Below are positions 57,406 through 64,000 of a stretch of DNA of 64,000 nucleotides, one piece after another; within the stretch, counting starts at the first letter, position 1; the number at the start of each line of letters is the position of its first letter. The stretch covers positions 20,720-84,719 of the IMG/VR virus record IMGVR_UViG_3300046542_000332, one strand, 5' to 3'. This stretch comes from a virus. A program made the position numbers and the translations under genes. A model generated the notes under the pieces. The model saw only the letters and a program-made list of their open reading frames with translations. It made no database searches and was not told where the DNA came from.

Positions 57406-58141
57406 GCGCCCCTGGGCTGATGCAGGAATGGGCAGGAAAGCAGGCCGGTGCTAACTCTGGCTCCCCCTCTGGCCGCTCCGACACCGGCGCCGCGACAACG
57501 CCGAACGAACTGGTCACCGCGTGCACCAGGTGCGCCCCGCGTTGTTGAGCGAGCTGGAAGGCTTGAAACATTTCCACGAATTCAGACGCGGCCAGCTTGC
57601 GGTGGCGGTCGATACGCTTCACCAGCCAGGATTCATATTGGGCGTCGTCGATGTAGGGCTCGGGCGCTTCATTGGCGCCGCGCACACAGGCCGCCATGGC
57701 TGCGCACCACCAGCTGAAATCGGTTTTCTTGTAGGTGCCGCTGGCAATCAGCGATTCGATGATCTCGGCCTGGTAACCCAACAGCGGGGTGTACAGCGCA
57801 TGGTTGCCGTCAAAGGTGAACTCGATATCACCGACAAAATCGGTATCGGCCAGCAGGTAGTCGCTAAAGCGCCCATCGCCCACCGGGAAATCAGGGCCAT
57901 CGTCACGGGTGGCGGCCATGTAGCTGGCGACCACGAACATGCGCTCATTCACGGACCAGTGACGCGGATCGGCCACCGCGCCGGTACGATCGATCGGTTT
58001 GCAGACGCGGCGCAACAGCTCGCTGAGAGTGCGTTGCTCATAGACGGCCGGGATTTCACACAGCTTTTCCACGTCCTCAATGAGCATTTCCGACATTTCT
58101 ACCGAGATACGGCGCGTGTTGATCGGGTTGATATATTTCAT
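57383..58141 (-). CDS. Putative tail assembly chaperone or baseplate assembly protein
   Basis: 252 residues. The first half is conserved in style with tail assembly proteins (SELLRRVCKPIDRTGAV; FVVASYMAATRDD); the C-terminal 40 residues are variable. It stands after tube-like and sheath genes. A second ORF in another frame follows with overlap. The family call is weak. Confidence 0.5.
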   Translation of the reverse strand: MKYINPINTRRISVEMSEMLIEDVEKLCEIPAVYEQRTLSELLRRVCKPIDRTGAVADPRHWSVNERMFVVASYMAATRDDGPDFPVGDGRFSDYLLADTDFVGDIEFTFDGNHALYTPLLGYQAEIIESLIASGTYKKTDFSWWCAAMAACVRGANEAPEPYIDDAQYESWLVKRIDRHRKLAASEFVEMFQAFQLAQQRGAHLVHAVTSSFGVVAAPVSERPEGEPELAPACFPAHSCISPGARALMAVV

Positions 58142-58845
58142 AGCGTTCCGAATGAGTCATGTTGGGTAAATGACAGGTTGAGCGCGGTGAATTCGTCGGT
58201 GCTGCGCGACAGGCTGACCTCGCACGACACGGGCAGTAGCACCCAGCTTTTGGAGTACCCGCGCCCCTCTTCAATGGCGCCATGGGTCACGGTGATGGTG
58301 TTGGCGTAGTCGGTCGGCAGGCCAAAGGTGCCGTCAGGGTGCGCAGCCAGGGTGGCCAGCTTGTCGAACCAGGTTTTGATTTCCCCTTCGACGTCGTAAC
58401 AGACGATGCGCAGCTCGGCCGGATCGGCGCCGGTCGGCGCTTGCGTGAAACCGGAACCGATCTTGACCGGCTCATAACCCAGCTGGACGGAGTTAAACGA
58501 CACCTCGGTGGCCAGCAGGTTGACGCGCGGCGCCGACAGCTTGCCCACCGGCTCGATGCCGATATGCCACAGGTTGGTGCGCTCGCGCTGGACGCTCATG
58601 GCCTCTTCGAACATCTGGAGCTGCTTGTCCCAGGACACGCCCGCCAGCACGACGTTACCGCCGTCGGAGAAAGTGCTTGTTCGGCCAAAAATGTTATCGA
58701 GCATGCCATTGGCGGCGCCGCTCAGATTGCCCCCCAGCAGGTTGCGGGCCACGCTGGTGTACTTGAGCATTTTATTGTTCAAGCCCAGCTTGGGCGTGAC
58801 CGACTCAATCCCCTGGTACGCCAGCCGTTCGAAGATGTTGGCCAT
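58138..58845 (-). CDS. Tail-tube-like or baseplate-tube protein
   Basis: 235 residues. After an amphipathic start, residues about 75-230 have the tube fold's strand pattern: EVSFNSVQLGYEPVKIGSGF, ELRIVCYDVEGEIKTWFDKL, WVLLPVSCEVSLSRS. It could be tube, tube initiator or a baseplate-tube connector. It overlaps the 58141 gene by 4 nt. Confidence 0.52.
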   Translation of the reverse strand: MANIFERLAYQGIESVTPKLGLNNKMLKYTSVARNLLGGNLSGAANGMLDNIFGRTSTFSDGGNVVLAGVSWDKQLQMFEEAMSVQRERTNLWHIGIEPVGKLSAPRVNLLATEVSFNSVQLGYEPVKIGSGFTQAPTGADPAELRIVCYDVEGEIKTWFDKLATLAAHPDGTFGLPTDYANTITVTHGAIEEGRGYSKSWVLLPVSCEVSLSRSTDEFTALNLSFTQHDSFGTL

Positions 58846-59252
58846 TAGATCGACCTCACTTCATAGGAGAATGTCAGCTGAGGCAGGCTGCGCTCATAGT
58901 CCAGGATCGATTGCTTGACCTCGGGCGTAGAGCGGCCGTAGGGGTCCGCGCCCTGGCTTCTGGAGGCTTCCAGGGCCATGGCGTTCTCGTGCTCGATGTA
59001 CAGCAGCCACAGCGGGCGGATGATCGCCAGTTCGCTGTGCGTGATGTCGACGTCTACAGCGACCGGGGTGGATCCGCTGGCGTCGTCAAGGACACTGTGC
59101 ACGTCGTCGACCGACTGGGCGCTGGTCAGGCGGGCATATCCGCAATACTGGCGCACGGCATCGCGCAGGTGACGGGTGATCTGCTCTTCTGTCAGCACAC
59201 AGCCAATCGGCAGCTCAGTGGTGTACTGGTCGACTAATTGGCTGATTTTCAT
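58845..59252 (-). CDS. Small tail/head-neck protein
   Basis: 135 residues from ATG 59252, 2 nt after the upstream stop. Contains TEEQITRHLRDAVRQYCGYA and HSELAIIRPLWLLYIEHENA, mainly helical. No membrane part. Role unknown; next to tube-like genes. Confidence 0.5.
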   Translation of the reverse strand: MKISQLVDQYTTELPIGCVLTEEQITRHLRDAVRQYCGYARLTSAQSVDDVHSVLDDASGSTPVAVDVDITHSELAIIRPLWLLYIEHENAMALEASRSQGADPYGRSTPEVKQSILDYERSLPQLTFSYEVRSI

Positions 59253-59254
59253 GA

Positions 59255-59728
59255 TTACTGGTTCGCAAACCAGTGGATGGTCATGGTGCCGGCCAGGATG
59301 AACACCTGCATGTCGTTCTCCCAATCGCGATCAGGGGTGTCCATCACCAGCACGCAGTTTTTGTAATCTTCTTTCTTGGTGTAATCGTCCGGGCGGCCGG
59401 CGTACACGGTGCAATCGAACTGCGCGCCGCTGAGGATCAGCTGTTTCAGGAACTCGCCCGCTTTGTTCTCGCGGGTTTCGTAAATCTGAATCGGGCCTTC
59501 CTGCATGGTCTTGTTTTGGCTTGGCTGGCCCATCTTCTGGCCCAAGGGACCGAAGGACTCGATCACGCCGCCCGAGGTCGCCACCGCCCATGGGAATTGC
59601 TTACACAGCAACATCATGTCTTCGTAGCCGGCGATCACCATGGTGGCGTCGGCCTGGACAGCCTTGGCGCCCATATCGTTGATGTTTTGAAACGTGCGGC
59701 TCAACACCGACATGCTAGAAACGGTCAT
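59255..59728 (-). CDS. Probable tail tube protein
   Basis: 157 residues with a T4 gp19/tube-like layout: IYETRENKAGEFLKQLILSG, DCTVYAGRPDDYTKK, NCVLVMDTPDRDWE, and QVFILAGTMTIHWF at the end. Tube proteins stack to form the inner tail channel. It has a terminator on its upstream side (59775-59800). Confidence 0.55.
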   Translation of the reverse strand: MTVSSMSVLSRTFQNINDMGAKAVQADATMVIAGYEDMMLLCKQFPWAVATSGGVIESFGPLGQKMGQPSQNKTMQEGPIQIYETRENKAGEFLKQLILSGAQFDCTVYAGRPDDYTKKEDYKNCVLVMDTPDRDWENDMQVFILAGTMTIHWFANQ

Positions 59729-59774
59729 AAATCACCTCTGGAGAAATGGACTACTCCGGGCAATCGTCACACGT

Positions 59775-59800
59775 AAAAACCCCCGCTCCGGGGCGGGGTT
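59775..59800 (-). terminator. Terminator between tail genes
   Basis: CCCCGC/GCGGGG stem with a 6-nt loop, then TTTTTACG leftward. It lies between the 392-residue tail protein and the tube-like gene. Confidence 0.7.
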
Positions 59801-59818
59801 TGCAGGGTTTTGCAGCGG

Positions 59819-60997
59819 TTAGCGCCCGAAAAAGCGCTTGATGTCCGGCCGGTCCAACGCGGTGAGCGTGGCCATCGACACCTGCACCGGCAGATCGATG
59901 AAATAGCCTTGGGAATTCTTCGGCGCGTCGAGCGGGAGCGTCACGCTTTCGATCACCATGGGCGACCAGGTACGCCCGCCGTAGGTGAAGCCCAGCAGCT
60001 TGGGCGCGGTCGATGGAAACAGCGCCTGAATAAACGACTCGATGTTGGTGGTGGTTTTCAGCACCTCCGACAGGATCCCGTCCGCCGCCAGCTCTTGCGG
60101 GAACACCCACTCAAGCAAGCGCGTCAGCGGCGCCTCGACCTCGGTGAGCGCGTCACTCACTGCCCGGAAATGCAGGGTGAAATTGACTTTCATCGGCGGC
60201 ATGCCCGAAAACACCTGACGGCTATTGAGCTTGGTGATCCCGGTACGGCCTTCCAGGTCGCGCATGATGCTCTTGAGCTTGTCAGAGCCATTGCTGAGGG
60301 TGTCGGCAATCGCGCCCTCCTTGAACGGGGAAATGGCCGCCAGCGCGTTGAGCACCGGCACCAACGAGCCCGATTGCAGCATGCCGGCGAGCGCGGGCGC
60401 CTTGGTTTCCGGGCCAGTGCTCTCAAAGGGGGAAACCCAGTTTTGTTGGATTTCGAGTGAACCCTCTTTCATCGCCCCGTACACGCCGGCGAATTCCGTC
60501 ATGTCGGCCACGCCTTGGGCATTGCAGACAAACAGGCGCACCAGCAACAGGGGCGAGAGCCGGCCCCAGTCGCCACCCAGGTCAGAGCTGAGCGTCTTGA
60601 GCCCCGGTATGTACTCGCCCACCGAGCCCATGAGATTACCCACCAGCGCCTCAGGGTCGGACTTGACGCCACCCACCAGGGCCATCACTTTGTCAGAGGC
60701 CTGATCAACTACCGCGCCTACGGTGGTTTCGCCATTCCACAGGTCCGACACCGTGCCCGACACCGTGCCAATGGCGCCCTCGATGGCCCGGCGGTTGTTG
60801 CTGCCCCCCACCAGGCCGTCAAGAGCGGTCACGCCGCCCTTGAGAATGCCAGAAGCGGCGCCAGCGGCACCGCCCCCTACGAATTTAGTGGCTGACCCTA
60901 GCAGGGTGTTCGACGTGCTACCGGCGACTGTCCCGGTCACACCCTTGATGCTTGCTGAGACGGTTTTGCCCAGGCTATCAAAGCTAAAGTCAGTCAT
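59819..60997 (-). CDS. Tail protein, 392 residues
   Basis: Residues 1-135 are Gly/Ala/Ser-rich low-complexity helices, possibly a tape-like or assembly region. Residues about 150-390 are a mixed fold with FSGMPPMKVNFTLHFRAVSD and TYGGRTWSPMVIESVTLPL. The latter resembles tube-related or baseplate proteins. Position just after the sheath group supports tail function. No enzyme motif. Confidence 0.55.
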   Translation of the reverse strand: MTDFSFDSLGKTVSASIKGVTGTVAGSTSNTLLGSATKFVGGGAAGAASGILKGGVTALDGLVGGSNNRRAIEGAIGTVSGTVSDLWNGETTVGAVVDQASDKVMALVGGVKSDPEALVGNLMGSVGEYIPGLKTLSSDLGGDWGRLSPLLLVRLFVCNAQGVADMTEFAGVYGAMKEGSLEIQQNWVSPFESTGPETKAPALAGMLQSGSLVPVLNALAAISPFKEGAIADTLSNGSDKLKSIMRDLEGRTGITKLNSRQVFSGMPPMKVNFTLHFRAVSDALTEVEAPLTRLLEWVFPQELAADGILSEVLKTTTNIESFIQALFPSTAPKLLGFTYGGRTWSPMVIESVTLPLDAPKNSQGYFIDLPVQVSMATLTALDRPDIKRFFGR

Positions 60998-61001
60998 GGT
61001 C

Positions 61002-61736
61002 TTACTTGCCGATCAGACGTTGGCGCAAGCGCATGGACTTGGCGCGTTTCATCTTCGCTTGGCCCGAGAAGGCTTTGCGCTGCATCTTGCGCACGGCGCC
61101 TTTCTGCGCAGCGGTCAGGCGGACGGTGCCGCTGATACGCTTCTTGATGCGAACCTTCTTGCCGCCACGGACGGCCACGACCTTTTTGTAAACCGCGTCC
61201 ATCATTTCGTCATCATCGCCGCTGACAAACTTGTCGGCGTCATCGAGCATGGCGTCCTCGCCCTGCGGCATCTTGTCGAGCAGCGCATCGTGAATGCGGG
61301 CGGCCAGGTCGTTGTCTTCCAGGTTGCCACTCAACAGTGCATCCACGTCGGCAGCATCAGCGCCCTTGCCTTCCAGGTAGTCGCCCACCAGTTCGGCCAC
61401 GGTCGCGGCGTAATCGGCTTCGTCGTCCGAGATTTCTTCGTCACCGTCGGTGGCATTGCCCACGATCAGCGCGTACAGACGATCAGCAAAGCCTTCGCCC
61501 TCTCCCAGTTCCGACTCGGCCCACTCGTGAACGATGGCCACGGCATCCTGGCGCATTTCGTCAGTGATCAGGGCGGCCGGCGCGTTCGCCGGATCGATGG
61601 CGTCGAGCATGGCCTGAGCCAAGGGAGTCAGCTCAGGGACTGGCTCGGGAACGATGGCCGGGGCCTGCACTGGCGCGGTGTAGGCCTTATTGATGGCGGC
61701 GCTCGCGGTGAGCACGTTTTTCAGTAGCATTTCCAT
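61002..61736 (-). CDS. Bipolar acidic/basic structural protein
   Basis: 244 residues. About residues 70-180 are acidic, rich in D and E (EEISDDEADY, SGDDDEMMDA), while the last 60 are strongly basic (KKVRIKKRI, KMQRKAFSGQAKMKRAKS). No fold recognised. It could neutralise DNA or bind a partner by charge. Between sheath and the 392-residue tail protein. Confidence 0.5.
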   Translation of the reverse strand: MEMLLKNVLTASAAINKAYTAPVQAPAIVPEPVPELTPLAQAMLDAIDPANAPAALITDEMRQDAVAIVHEWAESELGEGEGFADRLYALIVGNATDGDEEISDDEADYAATVAELVGDYLEGKGADAADVDALLSGNLEDNDLAARIHDALLDKMPQGEDAMLDDADKFVSGDDDEMMDAVYKKVVAVRGGKKVRIKKRISGTVRLTAAQKGAVRKMQRKAFSGQAKMKRAKSMRLRQRLIGK

Positions 61737-61746
61737 GAAATTCCCC

Positions 61747-63396
61747 TTAAGTGCGGACGATCGACTGCTGGTTTTCGATAACGCGCGCGGTACCGTCGTA
61801 GCAAATGGCAGTATCGATGTTCATTTTTTCGAATGGCTGATTGGCATTCGCCTGGATGTTCGCCGACCAGCAGGCGCCGTCGAGTTCTGCGCTTGGTTGC
61901 AGCCAGCCCGCCGATTGCAGTGCCGGCAAGAACGTCTGGACGAAATTGGTGGTTTTCTCGATGGCCTTGGCCATTGGCTTCTGCAACGATTCCTGAGCCA
62001 CGGAGGCCAGGGTGTCGTCCACGTAGGTCGCCATTTCAACCACGGCGATCAGCTTGGTCGCGCCTTCGGTCTGCGCACCGGTCAAGGAGTCAACCCAGGC
62101 GTATTTACCGCCGCTGGCGTAGTCCTTGTAGATCACCGGGTTGATGCGGCTGGCGGCCAGATCTTCCATTTCGGTTTCTTCGTCCGGCTCGTAGGTCTGC
62201 TCCATGCTGGTCCGGTTGACGGCGTAGTCAGAACCGGCGATCACCTCGTTTCGCTTGGCGATGCCCTTGGCGTTGGTGATGGCGTTGCGAGCGCAGCGCA
62301 GGCCGATGTTCAGGCCCGAGGTACCCATAAACGCCTTGCCGCCCACGACCGGGTTAGTGGCCTTGATAGGCGCCCAGTAGCATTGGCTGTACAGGCTGTC
62401 AGTGGCGCCGCCTACAGATTCGTAGAAGGTGATCGCGGCCGCTGGCGTGAAGCGGCCAGGGATGTCCCATACCACTTGCTTGTTGATGTCCTTGCCCAGG
62501 TCCAGCAGGCGGGAAATCAGGGCCAGGCTTTCGGTACCGCCGCCACCGATGTAGGTAAAGGACGGCTTGGCGCGCTTGATACGATCAACCGCCGCGTCCA
62601 GGTCTTCGGTGCTATACAGCGTGGCGCCTTCGGTGAAGTACGACAGGGTGGCCGAACTGTAGATGTCCTTACCGCTGGCCTTGCCGTAGAACACGCAGGC
62701 GACCGGTACCGAGGCGTCAGGGTGAACGTCCACAACCTGCAACAGGTCGGTGTACAGCTCCACGATGTCGCCGATGTAATAGCTCTGGCCGAACTCATCG
62801 AGCGCCGCCGGATCGAGCGAGCCCTTGTAAGGGCCGAGAACGATGGCGTTGGTGGCCACGTCGCGCAGTTGCAGGGTGATGATTTTGGACGCCGCCGGGT
62901 CGCCTTGGGCGTCGGTGGCCGCATCAGCATGAATCTCAGCCTTCACGCCGTCCGAGAAGCATTCCAAGTGCTTGATGGCGATCAGGTAGCTACCGGTCGC
63001 GCCGGTTTCTTCGTCCACCAGGCTCCATACCACCGGGGCTGGCTGGCCTTCTGCGGGAGCGACAGCGGCGGTGGCCACCATCAGCTTGTTTTCAGCGTCC
63101 GCACTCACCAGGCGGGACACGACGGCCTGCACGGTGCCGGACTTGAGGGCTTCGTAGATGTGCACATACGGCTCACCCAGCGCGCTCACCGACAGCGACT
63201 GCGCCGCGCCCAAGGTGCGTTTTTGCTTGTTACGCGATACCGCGAACGCTTTATCGATACGCCCACGGGCGAAACGGCCAACGATGGCCATGTTATGCGC
63301 CACGGTGCTGACACTCGGAATTTCCGACATGTCATTGATTGGGTTGACTTGAACGCCAGACCGCTTATTAACCGTGCGGGAAAAAGGGATGGTCAT
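61747..63396 (-). CDS. Tail sheath protein
   Basis: 549 residues, usual sheath size. Contains NMAIVGRFARG near the N-terminus, AGSDYAVNRTSMEQTYEPDE, ASRINPVIYKDYASGGKYAW and the C-terminal helix region MATYVDDTLASVAQESLQKP. The sheath contracts to drive the tube through the host envelope, the defining part of a contractile tail. It overlaps the 110-residue gene by 1 nt. Confidence 0.82.
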   Translation of the reverse strand: MTIPFSRTVNKRSGVQVNPINDMSEIPSVSTVAHNMAIVGRFARGRIDKAFAVSRNKQKRTLGAAQSLSVSALGEPYVHIYEALKSGTVQAVVSRLVSADAENKLMVATAAVAPAEGQPAPVVWSLVDEETGATGSYLIAIKHLECFSDGVKAEIHADAATDAQGDPAASKIITLQLRDVATNAIVLGPYKGSLDPAALDEFGQSYYIGDIVELYTDLLQVVDVHPDASVPVACVFYGKASGKDIYSSATLSYFTEGATLYSTEDLDAAVDRIKRAKPSFTYIGGGGTESLALISRLLDLGKDINKQVVWDIPGRFTPAAAITFYESVGGATDSLYSQCYWAPIKATNPVVGGKAFMGTSGLNIGLRCARNAITNAKGIAKRNEVIAGSDYAVNRTSMEQTYEPDEETEMEDLAASRINPVIYKDYASGGKYAWVDSLTGAQTEGATKLIAVVEMATYVDDTLASVAQESLQKPMAKAIEKTTNFVQTFLPALQSAGWLQPSAELDGACWSANIQANANQPFEKMNIDTAICYDGTARVIENQQSIVRT

Positions 63397-63728
63397 TACT
63401 TGGCCTCCACGGCTTTAGTCTTGCCCTTGGTTTCAGCTGGCACTTCCGGCGCGACCAGAACGGCGAAGTCGTCGGCATCGTTGTCGGCGCGGTGCGCCAG
63501 CTCAGCCAGATCCGTGACCAACAGCCAGGCCTGGTCAAAACTCTTGACCTTCACGCTGACCGGCTCACCGGGCGCAATCGGGGTATTGATGCCCGAGGAC
63601 GGGACCACCAATGGTTTGTTGTGCTTGTGCGTCAGAGACGCCACAAACGGCAATGCCTGACCGGCCACCAACTTTTCAGCCAGTGGGCGCGGGGCGCTGC
63701 CAGATTTTCGATTAATCGTTACGGTCAT
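63396..63728 (-). CDS. Small virion protein before the sheath
   Basis: 110 residues, beta-rich with Pro/Lys ends (VPAETKGKTKAVEA). It overlaps its neighbours by 1-17 nt. Small head-tail joining or completion proteins often occupy this place; sequence alone is not diagnostic. Confidence 0.52.
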   Translation of the reverse strand: MTVTINRKSGSAPRPLAEKLVAGQALPFVASLTHKHNKPLVVPSSGINTPIAPGEPVSVKVKSFDQAWLLVTDLAELAHRADNDADDFAVLVAPEVPAETKGKTKAVEAK

Positions 63729-64000
63729 ATTTCACCTGCAAGCCTCTGAAGTTGTCCCACTTATGCGCCCGCGCACTGCTGATCAGCGCTTTGGCGAGCT
63801 TGGCGAACTGCTCCTGAGATACCTCAACCACCGCCTGCTGATAAGGGAGCAGGGCGACGTTTGCGCCTGCTACCGCAATGCGGTTTCGGGTGTTGTTATC
63901 CAGGGTGACAGTGGCCGGAAACTCGCTGATTTCAGGGAGCGCCCACCCGTTCAAAGTTACGGCACTCGCGGTGCCCTCTTCGGCCGTGGTTTGCGTGGTT
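63712..64000 (-). CDS. Structural gene cut by the window edge
   Basis: Open frame enters from the right edge and stops at 63712. About 95 codons are visible (ends RGLQVKYDRND). A TTG at 63954 could be a start, but the frame is open beyond it. Mixed fold with a helical centre (QFAKLAKALISSARAHKW). Probably a minor virion protein. Confidence 0.5.
   Translation of the reverse strand, partial: TTQTTAEEGTASAVTLNGWALPEISEFPATVTLDNNTRNRIAVAGANVALLPYQQAVVEVSQEQFAKLAKALISSARAHKWDNFRGLQVKYDRND

Noticed and set aside
57521-58309. Long rightward frame over the tail genes
   Set aside because: Shadow of two overlapping leftward genes with proper coupling.
61690-63660. A 656-codon rightward open frame opposite the sheath
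   Set aside because: It is a high-GC mirror of the sheath gene with skewed amino acid use (His/Arg/Val/Gly) and no ribosome site; the sheath is clearly on the other strand.
1-64000. CRISPR array
   Set aside because: No regularly spaced direct repeats of 25-40 bp were seen in any non-coding gap.
1-64000. Insertion sequences or transposases
   Set aside because: No transposase motif or terminal inverted repeats with target duplication were found; int is a phage integrase.

Overview
The window is viral DNA throughout. I read it as about 64 kb of a temperate, contractile-tailed (myovirus-type) phage. The host is most likely a Pseudomonas or close relative. I infer this from the high GC content, from host-like RdgC and NdpA homologues, and from the style of the many small accessory proteins; nothing in the window proves the host. 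Phage genes run off both ends and no bacterial chromosome gene is seen, so the tyrosine integrase at 53.9-55.1 kb sits inside the phage map. That fits a circularly opened phage genome or the interior of a large prophage. I did not recognise a major capsid gene; it probably lies outside the window.

Layout. Almost everything is read leftward. From the right edge, 64.0-57.2 kb holds tail genes: sheath, tube-like proteins and putative assembly chaperones. 57.1-55.1 kb is the lysis cassette: two small membrane proteins, a SleB-type endolysin, a DUF6527 protein and an i-spanin/o-spanin pair. 53.9-55.1 kb (+) is the integrase, preceded by a 307-bp non-coding segment that can fold into a three-way junction. 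50.4-53.6 kb (+) is a rightward operon with SSB, RdgC and four small genes. 50.3-49.0 kb has a repressor-like regulator facing ssb, a likely OOP-like small RNA read rightward, and two winged-helix replication genes.

48.1-33.4 kb is a long leftward early operon of about 30 small, overlapping genes: Ref-like nuclease, dUTPase, LigA-like fragment, ASCH domain, PPP phosphatase, two NinX-like proteins, a lipoprotein, a DUF1064-type nuclease and many zinc-ribbon proteins. 33.3-32.6 kb is an XRE-family regulator, followed by about 0.5 kb of hairpin-rich non-coding DNA. 32.0-22.1 kb starts with the terminase region. It has TerS, an inactive-looking TerL ATPase paralogue and true TerL, then NdpA, a stand-alone LytTR regulator and unknowns. 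22.0-16.5 kb holds two host-range proteins, a fibre with an SGNH hydrolase domain and a beta-helix tailspike. Each is preceded by a terminator and a copy of the same hairpin repeat. 16.3-11.4 kb is a Cro-like regulator plus head genes (SWIM-zinc protein, portal, prohead protease). 11.4 kb to the left edge is a tape-measure/GH19 lysin, baseplate proteins, two collar fibres with DUF4376 partners, a permuted NlpC/P60 hydrolase and a baseplate protein cut by the edge.

How it works together. SSB, RdgC, dUTPase, Ref and the replication proteins handle DNA replication and recombination. TerS/TerL package DNA, and the SleB endolysin plus spanins release virions. At least four surface-recognition proteins and three cell-wall hydrolases suggest an unusually elaborate entry apparatus. 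Three sequence families tie the regulation together. The first is GTATAGGGATAC, upstream of at least four transcription units. The second is a CGCCAGAGATAA leader motif upstream of four genes. The third is a set of short inverted repeats at early gene junctions.
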